A DNA stretch of 64,000 nt from Actinomycetospora endophytica (GCF_021026375.1 NZ_JAJNDB010000007.1:310001-374000), one strand, 5' to 3'; counted from the stretch's first letter, positions 9,406 to 18,139 are shown. The notes: generated by a model not told the origin, from the sequence alone. Translations and numbers: made by a program.

Positions 9406-9477
9406 GTGCGCTCCGCGCTCGTGAGCAGAAATTGATGCCCAGGCGTCAATTTCTGCTCACCGGCGCGCAGCGCACCT
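9403..9477 (+). repeat. 75-bp palindromic repeat, family R, copy 1
   Basis: The element starts with TAGGTGCGCT, which supplies the TAG stop of the activator gene, and ends with the complementary AGCGCACCT; internal arms GTGAGCAGAAATTGA and TCAATTTCTGCTCAC pair almost perfectly. Related copies are at 50856-50931 and 55249-55326, in the same orientation. It could act as a terminator between the activator and the dehydrogenase. Confidence 0.9.
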
Positions 9478-9481
9478 GACC

Positions 9482-9580
9482 TGTCCCACGCGCGGGACAG
9501 TCGAGGGTCGGCGGCGCCGCGGGGCCGGGGCGGATCGTCTCGATATCGGACAGTCCCGCTGTGTCCTGCGCCACTAGCGT
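9482..9580 (+). promoter_or_regulatory. adh promoter with two candidate activator sites
   Basis: TGTCCCACGCGCGGGACA (9482-9499) is a dyad with perfect 6-bp arms, and GGACA-N9-TGTCC (9548-9566) is a second, inverted arrangement of the same half-site. A TAGCGT -10 hexamer lies at 9575-9580, so the second site covers the -35 region and the first sits about 85 bp upstream of it. The layout fits binding of the adjacent Fis-type activator. Confidence 0.55.
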
Positions 9581-9617
9581 CGGTCGCGTCGCAGCGCAGC
9601 CACGGGAGGTCCCTGCC

Positions 9618-10661
9618 ATGAAGGCCCTTGTCTACCACGGTCCCGGTTCCAAGGCGTGGGAGGACGTCCCGGACGCCCAGGTCCAGGAGCCCACCGACGT
9701 CGTCGTGAAGGTCGACACCACGACGATCTGCGGGACCGACCTGCACATCCTGCAGGGCGACGTCGCCGCGGTGACCGACGGCCGGATCCTCGGCCACGAG
9801 GCGGTCGGGACGATCACCGCGGTCGGCGACGCGGTCCGCGGCTTCTCGGTCGGCGACCGCGTCCTGGTACCGGCGATCACCAAGTGCGGCCGGTGCGAGT
9901 ACTGCCAGCGCGGGATGCCGTCGCACTGCCAGACCGTCGGCGGCATCGGCTGGATCTTCGGCCACCTGATCGACGGCACCCAGGCCGAGCTCGTCCGCGT
10001 GCCCTACGCCGACACCTCGCTCTACGCCGTCCCGGAGTCGGTCAGCGACGAGCAGGCGATCTTCCTCGCCGACTCGCTGCCGACCGGCTACGAGGTCGGG
10101 GTCCTCGCCGGCGGGGTCCGGCCCGGCAACACGGTCGCGGTCGTCGGCGCCGGCGCGGTCGGCCTCTCGGCGGTCCTCACGACGGGGCTGTGGGGCGCCT
10201 CGAAGGTCATCGCGGTCGACTCCAACAAGTTCCGCCTGGAGCGGGCGCTCGAGTTCGGCGCGACGGACGCGATCGAGGTCGGTCCCGGCACCGTCTCCGA
10301 CGTCGTGAGCCTGACCGACGGTCTCGGCGTCGACGTGGCGATCGAGGCGGTCGGCTACCCGGAGACGCTGCTGACGGCGGCGTCGCTCGTGCGGCCCGGC
10401 GGGACGATCGCGAACATCGGTGTCCACGGCACGCCGGTCGAGATCCCGATGCAGGACATGTGGATCGCGAACGTCAAGCTGACGATGGGCCTGGTCGACA
10501 CGGTGTCCATCCCGACGCTGCTCAAGATGGTCGCGAGCGGACGCATCCCCGCCGAGAAGATGGGGACGCACAAGTTCCACTTCGACCAGTTCGACGAGGC
10601 CTACGACGTCTTCGGCAACGCGGCGGCGAACCTCGCGCTGAAGGTCGTCATCACGCCCTGA
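9618..10661 (+). CDS. Zinc-dependent alcohol dehydrogenase
   Basis: A 347-residue medium-chain dehydrogenase that interconverts alcohols and aldehydes or ketones with NAD(P). Catalytic-zinc ligands are Cys37 in 'CGTDLH' and the following His/Glu in 'GHE'; the structural zinc is held by the four Cys of 'CGRCEYCQRGMPSHC' (about 92-106). The Rossmann fold is marked by 'VVGAGAVGLSAV'. ATG 9618 follows a GGGAGG ribosome-binding site. It resembles NAD-dependent isopropanol/sec-alcohol-like dehydrogenases of actinobacteria, but the substrate is not certain. The upstream Fis-type activator and paired operators suggest inducible expression. Confidence 0.92.
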   Translation: MKALVYHGPGSKAWEDVPDAQVQEPTDVVVKVDTTTICGTDLHILQGDVAAVTDGRILGHEAVGTITAVGDAVRGFSVGDRVLVPAITKCGRCEYCQRGMPSHCQTVGGIGWIFGHLIDGTQAELVRVPYADTSLYAVPESVSDEQAIFLADSLPTGYEVGVLAGGVRPGNTVAVVGAGAVGLSAVLTTGLWGASKVIAVDSNKFRLERALEFGATDAIEVGPGTVSDVVSLTDGLGVDVAIEAVGYPETLLTAASLVRPGGTIANIGVHGTPVEIPMQDMWIANVKLTMGLVDTVSIPTLLKMVASGRIPAEKMGTHKFHFDQFDEAYDVFGNAAANLALKVVITP

Positions 10662-10684
10662 GCCCCTCGCGGGTTCATCATGAC

Positions 10685-10732
10685 GGGCACGTCACGCAGG
10701 TCCGGAGCGCTCGGAACCTGCGTGGCGTGCCC
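10685..10732. terminator. Bidirectional terminator-like hairpin between convergent genes
   Basis: A 48-bp imperfect palindrome beginning GGGCACGTCACGCAGG and ending CCTGCGTGGCGTGCCC lies midway between the convergent adh (ends 10661) and reductase gene (ends 10752). No T-run follows, as is usual in such GC-rich genomes. Confidence 0.6.
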
Positions 10733-10751
10733 ATCGTCGTCCGGGGAGCTC

Positions 10752-12020
10752 TTACCCGGCGACGGCAGGCGTGCGCAGGTCCGCCGCCGGGAACGGCGGC
10801 AGTTCGTCCACCCGCAGCGACGCCCGGCCGGCCAGCCGCCAGGCCCGGGCGACGACGTCGGCGTCCTCGTCGGTGACCAGGTTCCCCATCACCCGCAGCG
10901 CCACCGTCATCAGCGCCCGTGAGCGCATCCCGACCGGGCCGGCCAGCGGGAGCAGCCGCGGCGTCGTCAGCAGCTTGGCCAGCCGCCGCGCGATGGAGAA
11001 GGCCGACCCGTACTGCCGGCGCAGCGTCGCGGGCCAGGCGACCGAGAGATCGTCGCCGGATTCCAGCAGGTCCACGACCGTCCGACCGGTCTCCAGCCCG
11101 TAGTCGATGCCCTCGCCGTTGAGCGGGTTCACGCAGCCGGCCGCGTCGCCGACGAGCGCCCAGTTGCGCCCCGCGACGTGCGAGACCGCGCCGCCCATCG
11201 GCAGCAGCGCCGACGCGACGTCGCGGACCTCGCCGTCGAGCTGCCAGTCCTCGCGGCGCTGCTCGGCGTAGTGCGCGATCAACGAGCGCAGGCGGATGTT
11301 GGCCGGCCGGGCCTCGGTCGCGAGGGTCCCGACCCCGATGTTGACGTTGCCGTCGTGCAGCGGGAACACCCACCCGTAGCCGGAGAGCACCTCGTCCTCG
11401 GTGCCCCGCAGCTCCAGGTGCGAGGAGATCCACTCGTCGTCGTGTCGCCCGGAGCGGACGTAGCCGCGGGCGGCCACCCCGTAGGCGGTGTCGCGGTGCC
11501 AGACGCGCCCGAGCACGCGGCCCAGCGTCGAGCGGGCCCCGTCGGCGACGACGAGGTGACGGCAGGCGATCGTCGTCGGGCCGTCCGGACCGTCGAACAC
11601 GACGCCGCCGACCCGGTCGCCGTCCCGTTCGACGTCGACCGCGCGGGCCCCCTCGACCGGGACCGCGCCGCGCTCGAGCGCGGCGGCGCGGATGCGGGCG
11701 TCGAGCTCGGTGCGCGCGACGGCGCCGCCGTGCCCGGGCAGCGATCCACCCGGCCAGGGCAGCTCCAGCAGCTGGCCGAAGCCGGCCGCGCGCAGCCCGC
11801 GGTTCACGCCGCGCCCGCGGACCCACTCGCCCAGGCCCAGGTGCTGCAGTTCGGCGATCGCCCGCGGGGTGAGGCCGTCGCCGCAGGCCTTGTCGCGGGG
11901 GAAGACGGCGGCGTCGGCGAGGACGACGTCGTGCCCGGCCTCGGCGGCCCGGGCCGCGGCGGCCGACCCGGCGGGGCCGGCGCCGACGACGAGGACGTCG
12001 GTGCGCGTCGGGATGCTCAC
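10752..12020 (-). CDS. Geranylgeranyl reductase family FAD-dependent oxidoreductase
   Basis: A 422-residue flavoprotein of the COG0644 family. The N-terminal dinucleotide fold is 'VLVVGAGPAGSAAAARAAE', followed by the family signature 'DKACGDGLTPRA' and the FAD-binding 'ALVGDAAGCVNPLNGEGI' in the C-terminal half. Actinobacterial relatives such as MenJ (Rv0561c) reduce one isoprene unit of menaquinone, so an isoprenoid-quinone or lipid double bond is the likely substrate. The start is a GTG at 12020; a longer frame upstream overlaps yjbQ. The yjbQ gene lies 23 bp upstream on the same strand and may share its transcript. Confidence 0.87.
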   Translation of the reverse strand: MSIPTRTDVLVVGAGPAGSAAAARAAEAGHDVVLADAAVFPRDKACGDGLTPRAIAELQHLGLGEWVRGRGVNRGLRAAGFGQLLELPWPGGSLPGHGGAVARTELDARIRAAALERGAVPVEGARAVDVERDGDRVGGVVFDGPDGPTTIACRHLVVADGARSTLGRVLGRVWHRDTAYGVAARGYVRSGRHDDEWISSHLELRGTEDEVLSGYGWVFPLHDGNVNIGVGTLATEARPANIRLRSLIAHYAEQRREDWQLDGEVRDVASALLPMGGAVSHVAGRNWALVGDAAGCVNPLNGEGIDYGLETGRTVVDLLESGDDLSVAWPATLRRQYGSAFSIARRLAKLLTTPRLLPLAGPVGMRSRALMTVALRVMGNLVTDEDADVVARAWRLAGRASLRVDELPPFPAADLRTPAVAG

Positions 12021-12043
12021 GGTGCCCAGGATGCCCGCTGCGA

Positions 12044-12454
12044 TCAGCCGGCGAGCAGGCTGAGACGGATGCGACGGTTCGGGTTGTCGCCGTTGGTGTC
12101 GACGAGGCACACCGACTGCCAGGTGCCGAGCGTCATCCGGCCGCCGATCACGGGGACCGAGAGCGACGGGCTGATCAGGGCCGGCAGGACGTGGTCGCGG
12201 CCGTGGCCGGCGGAGCCGTGGCGGTGGCCCCAGCGGTCGTCGGCGGGCAGCAGTTCGCGGAGCTGGCGCAGCAGGTCGGTGTCGCTGCCCGCGCCGGTCT
12301 CGATCACGGCGATGCCCGCGGTGGCGTGCGGGACGAAGACGTGCAGCAGGCCGTCGCCGGCGTCCGCGTCGGAGAGGAAGCGCTCGCACTCGCGGGTGAT
12401 GTCGCGGACGGCCTCGTCATCACCGGTCCGGATCTCGATCTCCTCGCTGCGCAT
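12044..12454 (-). CDS. yjbQ: YjbQ family protein (UPF0047)
   Basis: A 136-residue protein of the YjbQ/UPF0047 family, which forms trimers with a metal-binding pocket; some members show weak thiamine-phosphate synthase activity, but the physiological role is not settled. Family landmarks are 'VPHATAGIAVIE', 'HGSAGHGRDHVLPALI' with the conserved His residues, and 'LGTWQSVCLVDTNG'. It is probably the first gene of a two-gene minus-strand unit with the reductase. Confidence 0.93.
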   Translation of the reverse strand: MRSEEIEIRTGDDEAVRDITRECERFLSDADAGDGLLHVFVPHATAGIAVIETGAGSDTDLLRQLRELLPADDRWGHRHGSAGHGRDHVLPALISPSLSVPVIGGRMTLGTWQSVCLVDTNGDNPNRRIRLSLLAG

Positions 12455-12507
12455 CGGTCTCGAGCCTACGGGTCGTGGCGGTGCGTCAGAATCGCCCGGC
12501 TCGTCGT

Positions 12508-12560
12508 GTCAGCGATGGTCCGTTGCTGACGACAGACGTCAGCAACGGACCATCGCTGAC
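12508..12560. repeat. Perfect 24-bp inverted repeat in a divergent spacer
   Basis: Arms 12508-12531 and 12537-12560 are exact reverse complements around a 5-bp loop (acaga). The element sits between the divergent yjbQ and SDR genes, 39 bp before the SDR start, where a terminator is not expected. It could be a repeat element, an operator or an attenuating hairpin in the SDR leader. Confidence 0.9.
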
Positions 12561-12599
12561 AGCTCGACCAGGCCCGCCCGCAACCGAGAGGACGTCGCC

Positions 12600-13394
12600 A
12601 TGACCGGTCACGCCGGAGTCGCCGTGGTCACCGGAGCCGGGCGCGGCATCGGGGCCGGGATCGCCCGGGCCCTGTCGGCGCGCGGCCACCACGTGGTCGT
12701 CACCGACGTGGACGGCGACACCGCCCGCGCGACCGCCGACTCCCTCGACGGCCCCGCCACCGCCATGCCCCTCGACGTTCGCGACCCAGCCGCCCACCGC
12801 GCGGTCGCCCGCGCCGCCGCGGACCTCGGCGACGTCACCGTGTGGGTCAACAACGCGGGCGTCCTCTCGACCGCGTCGGTCTGGGAGTCCACGGATGCCG
12901 AGGTCACGTCGACCATCGAGATCAACACCCTCGGGCTGGTGCACGGCTGCCGCGCCGCGGTCGACGTCATGCGCCGCGGCGACATCCTCAACGTGGTGTC
13001 GCTCTCCGGCCTGGGCCCGACCCCGGGTCTCGCGATCTACGGGGCCAGCAAGGCGGCCGCCCTGTCGTACTCGCAGGCGCTGCACATCGAGCTGGGCGCC
13101 GCGCGGCGCCCGATCCGGGTGCGGGCGCTGTGCCCCGACGCCGTGAGCACCGACCTGCTGCACGCCGTCGCCGACCGCCCGAGCTCGGCCCTGCTCTTCA
13201 CCGGGCCCCGGGTGCTGGGGGTCGACGAGGTCGTCGCCGGCGCCATGGACCTGCTCTCCTCGCGACGGCAGCTGAAGGTCCTGCCCGCCTGGCGTGGCTG
13301 GCTCACCCGGACACAGTCCGTACTCCCGGCCGCCTCCCGCACCCTGACCCCGATCGTCGCCCGCATCGGCGAACGGCGCCGGCCCGTCCGGTGA
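12600..13394 (+). CDS. Short-chain dehydrogenase/reductase
   Basis: A 264-residue classical SDR with the cofactor motif 'TGAGRGIG' (about residues 10-17), 'NNAG' at about 83 and the catalytic Ser and 'YGASK' (Tyr-x-x-x-Lys, about 147-151). The C-terminal extension with a Trp/Arg-rich segment resembles mycobacterial SDRs acting on lipid or steroid-type substrates, but the substrate is not known. An aspartate after the second strand ('VVTDVD') suggests NAD(H) rather than NADP(H). ATG 12600 follows a GAGAGG-like ribosome-binding site. Confidence 0.88.
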   Translation: MTGHAGVAVVTGAGRGIGAGIARALSARGHHVVVTDVDGDTARATADSLDGPATAMPLDVRDPAAHRAVARAAADLGDVTVWVNNAGVLSTASVWESTDAEVTSTIEINTLGLVHGCRAAVDVMRRGDILNVVSLSGLGPTPGLAIYGASKAAALSYSQALHIELGAARRPIRVRALCPDAVSTDLLHAVADRPSSALLFTGPRVLGVDEVVAGAMDLLSSRRQLKVLPAWRGWLTRTQSVLPAASRTLTPIVARIGERRRPVR

Positions 13395-13483
13395 CCGGCC
13401 GACGACGCCGGGGGTCGTGACGTCGCCGTGATCTCACGGGCTACGGTGAGCGCCGGTCGTCGTCCCCCGATCGTGGAGGCCGG

Positions 13484-15214
13484 ATGCTCCTCGTCGCCCC
13501 GGATCCCCGCCTGGGGATCTCTCCGGAGCGCATCAGTCGTGTCCGCACCCTGCTCGACGGGCTGCCCACCGCACCGGGCGTCGCGGTCGCGCTCCCGGGC
13601 GGACCCGACGGCGAGCTGGACGCGCTGGTGCTGCGTCCCGACGGCGTCCTGGGTCTCGTCCCGGCGCCGTCGTCGCGTCGGGACCCGGTGGGCGTCGGGG
13701 TCACGACGGCTGGTGCGGACGGCGGCGCGGGCGCCGGCCCGCAGGAGCTCGCCGCGGCCGAGATCGACCGCCTGCTGGCGCTGGCCGAGCCGACCCCGAC
13801 CGCCCCGCGCCAGGTCGTCCCCATCGTCGACCGCCATGCGCCGGCCACCTCGCGCCACGAGGACCCGGAGCGCACCGACGAGGACACCGGCGTCGGCGTC
13901 GCGACCGCCGCGCGCCTCGTCCTGACCGCCTCCGCCGGGCCGAGCGTCCTCGACGCCGGCGAGGTGCGCCGCCTCTTCGCCGCCTGGCGCCTCGCCGAGT
14001 TCGTCCCGGACGCCGCCGACCTGCACACCGCCGGATTCCCGGGCGAGCTCGCGGACGGCGGCCGGGACCGGTCCGGCGTCGTGGGGTCGGGGTCGTCGTC
14101 CGGTGCCGGCTCGTCGGGGTCCTCGTCGTCCGGGCCGCGCTCGGTGCCGCCCGGGATCGCTCCGGCCAGCTCGGCGCCGGCAGGGTTCGCGTCGTTCGGG
14201 TCCCCGACCTCCGGGCCGTCGGGTGCTCCGACGTCGTCCGGCCCCGGCCGGTCCGCTCCCGGCCCGTCCGCCGGCCCGACGTCGTCCGGCTCGAACCCGG
14301 CCGTCGGCGGCGCCGGCCCGACGTCGTCCGGCCCCGGCGTGTCGGGCTCCGCCGTCCCGGCCGTCGTCCCGGCCGCGCGCTCCGCGGGTGCGTCGAGTCC
14401 CGGAGGTGCGCCCGCGGGACCGCCGCGTACCGGGGTCCTGCCCGTCGGCCCCGACGGGTTCCCCGAGGACGAGGCGGCACCCCGACCTTCGACCTCCCCG
14501 ATCCCGGCGGCCGACGACCGCGCCACGCACGCCTCCGCCGGTGCGCCCGCGACGTCCGGCACCTGGGCGACTCCCGGGCCCTGGCCGGCCGTCGACGCCG
14601 GGAGCAGACCGCGCCGCCGTCGTGGCCGCCCGACCCGGCGACCCGCCCTCACCACCTGGCTCAGCACCTGGCGGGGTCTCGCGGTCGCCGCCGTCGTGAC
14701 CTTCGCGGTCGCGCTCGGCGTCGCCGTGCTCGTGGTGCGTGGCGTGTCCCCGGCGCCCGAGGACGTCGCCGCCCAGCCGGTGCGGGTGGTCGACGGGGTG
14801 TCCTGGACGCAGCGCGTCGTGGCCACCGAGCCCACCTGCGAGGGCCACGCCTACGGCCTCGCGGTGCAGTTCCTCCGCGAACGGCCCTGCACGCAGCTCG
14901 ACCGGTCGCTGTGGTCCGGCGACGTCGGCGGCACCCCGATGGTGGCCTCGGTCGCCCTGGTGCGGATGCACGACGTGGCGTCGGCGACGGCGTTCAAGGC
15001 GCTCGTCGACTCGTCGGGCACCGGCAACGTCGCGGACCTGCTGCGCGAGGGTCGGGGCTTCCCCGGAGCGCCCGCCTCCCTCGGCAACGCGGGGTACGGG
15101 TCGGCCCTGCTCGGCGACTCGGTGGTGATCACCGAGACGGCCTCGGCCGGGTCCGGGTCGGTGGGGGAGAGCACGCTGGACAAGGTCGCCAAGCAGGCGC
15201 TCGGCCTGGGCTGA
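13484..15214 (+). CDS. Membrane-anchored protein of unknown function
   Basis: A 576-residue protein I do not recognise. The N-terminal ~180 residues look folded ('ALVLRPDGVLGLVPAP', 'LDAGEVRRLFAAWRLAEFVPD'). A long Ser/Gly/Pro-rich linker follows (about 14050-14600) with repeated 'PTSSGPG'-type units. One TM helix (about 14680-14745) precedes a C-terminal domain of about 150 residues with two Cys ('EPTCEG', 'RPCTQLD') that may form a disulfide outside the membrane. The start at 13484 has GGAGG five bases upstream. A cytoplasmic sensor linked to an exported domain is a guess from topology only. Confidence 0.8.
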   Translation: MLLVAPDPRLGISPERISRVRTLLDGLPTAPGVAVALPGGPDGELDALVLRPDGVLGLVPAPSSRRDPVGVGVTTAGADGGAGAGPQELAAAEIDRLLALAEPTPTAPRQVVPIVDRHAPATSRHEDPERTDEDTGVGVATAARLVLTASAGPSVLDAGEVRRLFAAWRLAEFVPDAADLHTAGFPGELADGGRDRSGVVGSGSSSGAGSSGSSSSGPRSVPPGIAPASSAPAGFASFGSPTSGPSGAPTSSGPGRSAPGPSAGPTSSGSNPAVGGAGPTSSGPGVSGSAVPAVVPAARSAGASSPGGAPAGPPRTGVLPVGPDGFPEDEAAPRPSTSPIPAADDRATHASAGAPATSGTWATPGPWPAVDAGSRPRRRRGRPTRRPALTTWLSTWRGLAVAAVVTFAVALGVAVLVVRGVSPAPEDVAAQPVRVVDGVSWTQRVVATEPTCEGHAYGLAVQFLRERPCTQLDRSLWSGDVGGTPMVASVALVRMHDVASATAFKALVDSSGTGNVADLLREGRGFPGAPASLGNAGYGSALLGDSVVITETASAGSGSVGESTLDKVAKQALGLG

Positions 15215-15222
15215 TCCCACAA

Positions 15223-15272
15223 GATCGCGACGGGTGTGATGGACCGTTCGGTCCTCGCCCCCTTTCCTCACA
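15223..15272 (+). repeat. Repeat family S, copy 1
   Basis: This ~50-bp segment, from GATCGCGACG through GGACCGTTCGGTCC to CCTCAC, matches the minus strand of 48347-48395 with few differences. GGACCGTTCGGTCC is nearly self-complementary. It lies eight bases after the stop of the unknown membrane-protein gene. Confidence 0.75.
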
Positions 15273-15318
15273 CAGAAAACGATCAAGGCCAGGATCTGCG
15301 CCGCCGGAGCGCCCCCGA

Positions 15319-15380
15319 TTCCGGCGAGGGGCGCCCACGGCCGGATAGATCGAGCGAGGGAGCCCTTCGCTCAGAACGGG
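15319..15380 (+). repeat. Repeat family T, copy 1 (hairpin between convergent genes)
   Basis: A 62-bp segment beginning TTCCGGCGAGGGGCGCCCAC and ending CTTCGCTCAGAACGGG is nearly identical to 60785-60846. It contains the small hairpin GAGCGAGGGAGCCCTTCGCTC-like stem. It ends a few bases before the stop of the convergent DUF4439 gene, so it may terminate both sides. Confidence 0.85.
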
Positions 15381-15387
15381 ACGGGCC

Positions 15388-15837
15388 TCAGCGCGTCCCC
15401 GGGAACGTCGGCACCACCGGCTGGGTGCCCGACACCTGCCGCCAGCGCACGCCCACCGTCGCCGACGACACCACCGCCGCGACCCCGGATTTCCGCAGCC
15501 CCGCGTCGTCGGTCCGCTCCAGGACCGCCCGCCACGCGACCGCGCAGTCGTCCTCGGCCACCACGAGCAGCGCGGCCGCGCTCGCCGCATCGTTCACCGG
15601 CCGCGGGGTCGCGTACGCGGCAGCGGCCGCCACCGGCGCGACCTCCCCCGCCTCGCACAGCGCCACCAACGAGTCCCGCCGCTCCCGGTGCGCGAGCGCC
15701 GACTCCGAGAGCGTGCCCTGGTCCCCGGGCGCCAGGTAGGCGCTGGCCAGGCCGCACGACCACACCGCCGCGTGCTCGGCGCCGAGGGCGGCCTGGACGG
15801 CGTTGCGGGTGTCGGAGTCGTCCAGCGGACCGGCCAT
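15388..15837 (-). CDS. Ferritin-like domain protein (DUF4439)
   Basis: A 149-residue alpha-helical protein of the DUF4439 ferritin-like family. The helices contain 'ALGAEHAAVWSCGLASAYL' and 'ALAHRERRDSLVALC', with Glu/His residues at the positions expected for a four-helix bundle, although metal binding cannot be claimed. Its ATG overlaps the TGA of the upstream lipoprotein-like gene (ATGA), so the two are translationally coupled. The same pair stands next to rimP in mycobacteria (Rv2843-Rv2844 region). Confidence 0.8.
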   Translation of the reverse strand: MAGPLDDSDTRNAVQAALGAEHAAVWSCGLASAYLAPGDQGTLSESALAHRERRDSLVALCEAGEVAPVAAAAAYATPRPVNDAASAAALLVVAEDDCAVAWRAVLERTDDAGLRKSGVAAVVSSATVGVRWRQVSGTQPVVPTFPGTR

Positions 15838-16316
15838 CAGCCCAGCACCTCCGCGTACCCGGCGCACGCGGCCGCCACGGACGCCATGAGCCCGCTGCGG
15901 TAGCGCGCGGTCCGCACGGCGAGGTCCGAGCCCGCGTCCCGCGCCGCGACCAGCGACGTCCGCAGCGCCGACGCGGCGGCCGCGGACGAGGCGGGCGGGC
16001 GTGGGGGAGTCACGGGGGCGTCGACGGCGTCGGCACGGTCCGGCCGGGCGCGGCGCACCTCGGCGGCGAGCGCGTCGGCGTGGGCGCGGCGCGCCTGCGC
16101 CACGGGGGTCACCCGCGCGGTGAGGTCGGGGAACACCTGGCCGGCCACCGTGGCCAGCGCGGCATCCGCGCGGGCCGCCGCGAGGGGGGCCTCCAGCTCG
16201 TCCGGGCCCTGGTCGGCGTTCCCGCAGGCCGCCGCGGCGGTGAGCGCCGTCCCGGTCAGCACCAGCCCGGCCGTCGCGCGCAGGACGCTGCGCCGCGACG
16301 GTGACGGGGTGGACAT
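15837..16316 (-). CDS. Exported ferritin-like lipoprotein, partner of DUF4439 protein
   Basis: A 159-residue protein with an N-terminal export signal: '[14 protein letters not shown]' is a Tat-like twin-arginine segment, and 'TAAAACGN' gives a candidate lipobox Cys at about residue 32. The mature part is helical and Ala-rich ('[23 protein letters not shown]'). It is transcribed divergently from rimP and coupled by ATGA overlap to the DUF4439 gene, so the two may act together at the outer face of the membrane. Function is unknown. Confidence 0.78.
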   Translation of the reverse strand: MSTPSPSRRSVLRATAGLVLTGTALTAAAACGNADQGPDELEAPLAAARADAALATVAGQVFPDLTARVTPVAQARRAHADALAAEVRRARPDRADAVDAPVTPPRPPASSAAAASALRTSLVAARDAGSDLAVRTARYRSGLMASVAAACAGYAEVLG

Positions 16317-16389
16317 CGGCGCTCATCCTGCCAGCCGGACCGGGCGACGGGCCGGACGCGGGTCCGGGCCGCGCCGGTGCGGTGCGGGC

Positions 16390-16395
16390 TACCCT
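16390..16395 (+). promoter_or_regulatory. Candidate -10 of the rimP-nusA operon
   Basis: TACCCT lies 75 bp before the rimP start in the 154-bp divergent spacer. No clear -35 hexamer is visible. This is the most likely promoter for the rimP-nusA-rnpM-infB unit. Confidence 0.4.
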
Positions 16396-16470
16396 GGGAG
16401 GCCCGCGGGAGCTGTAGTCCGTGCCCCGCGGCGCCCCCAGCCCGGACTCCACCCAGCCAGGAGGACCCCC

Positions 16471-17061
16471 GTGTCCCGTGCGCCCGTGGGCTCACCCACC
16501 GGTGCCGCCGCCAGCGCGCTGCAACCCGTCGTCGACGACGTCGTGGCGCGCGCCGGCTTCGTGCTCGACGAACTGGACGTCCGCCCCGCCGGTCGCAGCC
16601 TCGTCGTCCGCGTCACCGTCGAATCCTCCGACGTCCCGGGGGTCGACGACGGCCCGACCGGAGGCGTCGACCTCGACGCCGTCGCCGAGCTGTCCCGCGA
16701 GGTGTCGGCCGCCGTCGACGCGCGGGAGGCCGAGGACCCGGCGGTGCGCTCCGCGCTCTCCGGCTCCTACACGCTCGAGGTCACCACCCCCGGCACCGAC
16801 CGGCCGCTCACCGAGCCGCGGCACTGGGAACGCGCCTGGCTGCGCCGGGTCGCGGTCACGCTGACCGACGGCGAGACCCTCACAGGCCGGGTCGGCGGCG
16901 TCGGCACCCAGCCCGCGACGGTCACGCTCGCCGTCGGGAAGGACCTGCGCACGGTGCCCCTCGCCGACGTCACCCGCGCGGCGGTCGAGGTCGAGTTCAA
17001 GCCCGCGCCCGAGGCCGAGGTCGAGGCGCTGCGGGCGGCACGGCGGGAGGCGGAGCAGTGA
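16471..17061 (+). CDS. rimP: Ribosome maturation factor RimP
   Basis: A 196-residue RimP, a cytosolic 30S assembly factor needed for late maturation of 16S rRNA. The N-terminal domain carries '[19 protein letters not shown]' and the family signature '[14 protein letters not shown]'; the C-terminal SH3-like part begins near '[11 protein letters not shown]'. GTG 16471 is chosen because AGGAGG lies seven bases upstream. It is the first gene of the translation operon; its TGA overlaps the nusA GTG. Confidence 0.95.
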   Translation: MSRAPVGSPTGAAASALQPVVDDVVARAGFVLDELDVRPAGRSLVVRVTVESSDVPGVDDGPTGGVDLDAVAELSREVSAAVDAREAEDPAVRSALSGSYTLEVTTPGTDRPLTEPRHWERAWLRRVAVTLTDGETLTGRVGGVGTQPATVTLAVGKDLRTVPLADVTRAAVEVEFKPAPEAEVEALRAARREAEQ

Positions 17062-18065
17062 AGGTCGACCTGATGGCCCTGCGCGCGATCGAGCGTGACA
17101 AGGACATCTCCTTCGAGAGCGTCGTCACCGCCATCGAGTCCGCGCTCCTCTCGGCCTACCGCCAGACCGGACGCGAGACGCCGGGCGCCCGCGCCGAGGT
17201 CGACCGCGACAGCGGTGAGATCCGCGTGCTGGTCCCCGAGCTCTCCGACGACGGCGAGCCGCTCGGCGAGGTCGACGACACCCCCGCCGGCTTCGACCGC
17301 ATCGCCGCGTCGACCGCCCGCCAGGTCGTCGTCGCGCGGCTGCGCGACGCGGAGAACGACCGCAACTACGGCGAGTACGCCACCCGCGAGGGCGAGGTCG
17401 TCGCCGGGGTCGTGCAGCGCGACGCCCGCGCGAACGCCCGCGGCGTCGTCGTCGTGGACATCGGCTCGATCGAGGGCGTCATCCCGTCCGCCGAGCAGGT
17501 CCCGGGCGAGAAGCTGGAACACGGCGAGCGGGTCCGGTGTTACGTCATCGGCGTGACGCGGACGCCGCGCGGCACGGCGGTGACCCTCTCGCGCACGCAC
17601 CCCAACCTGGTGCGCAAGCTCTTCGCGTTCGAGGTCCCCGAGATCGCCAGCGACGCGGTCGAGATCACCGCGATCGCCCGCGAGGCCGGGTACCGGTCCA
17701 AGATCGCGGTCCGCTCGAACGTGGCCGGTCTGAACGCCAAGGGCGCCTGCATCGGCCCGATGGGCGCGCGGGTGCGGGGCGTCATGGACGAGCTGCACGG
17801 CGAGAAGATCGACATCATCGACCACTCGGACGACCCGGCCGAGTTCGTCGGCAACGCGCTCTCGCCCTCGAAGGTCGTCTCGGTCGAGGTGGTCGACGAA
17901 CGGGCGCGCGCCGCCCGCGTCGTCGTCCCCGACTACCAGCTCTCGCTGGCGATCGGGAAGGAAGGACAGAACGCCCGTCTGGCCGCACGTCTGACCGGAT
18001 GGCGGATCGACATCCGGTCCGACGCCGAGCCGGGTCAGGCCGAGCCGGATCTCGTGGCGCCCTGA
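17058..18065 (+). CDS. nusA: Transcription termination/antitermination protein NusA
   Basis: A 335-residue NusA that binds RNA polymerase and nascent RNA and governs pausing, termination and rRNA antitermination. The N-terminal RNAP-binding domain ('[18 protein letters not shown]') is followed by an S1 domain (about 130-200), KH1 ('[15 protein letters not shown]') and KH2 ('[18 protein letters not shown]'). The short actinobacterial form lacks the C-terminal acidic repeats of E. coli. The GTG start overlaps the rimP stop as GTGA, implying coupled translation. Confidence 0.96.
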   Translation: MKVDLMALRAIERDKDISFESVVTAIESALLSAYRQTGRETPGARAEVDRDSGEIRVLVPELSDDGEPLGEVDDTPAGFDRIAASTARQVVVARLRDAENDRNYGEYATREGEVVAGVVQRDARANARGVVVVDIGSIEGVIPSAEQVPGEKLEHGERVRCYVIGVTRTPRGTAVTLSRTHPNLVRKLFAFEVPEIASDAVEITAIAREAGYRSKIAVRSNVAGLNAKGACIGPMGARVRGVMDELHGEKIDIIDHSDDPAEFVGNALSPSKVVSVEVVDERARAARVVVPDYQLSLAIGKEGQNARLAARLTGWRIDIRSDAEPGQAEPDLVAP

Positions 18066-18139
18066 CCGGGATCGATCCTCCTCCGCCCTCCGGTTCGGAC
18101 CACGTCGAGCGGCGGGGGCGGGGCGCGGTAGAGTTACCC

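Noticed and set aside
7549..9600. Sigma-54 promoter for the alcohol dehydrogenase
   Set aside because: No GG-N10-GC element is seen, the activator lacks GAFTGA, and actinobacteria lack sigma-54.
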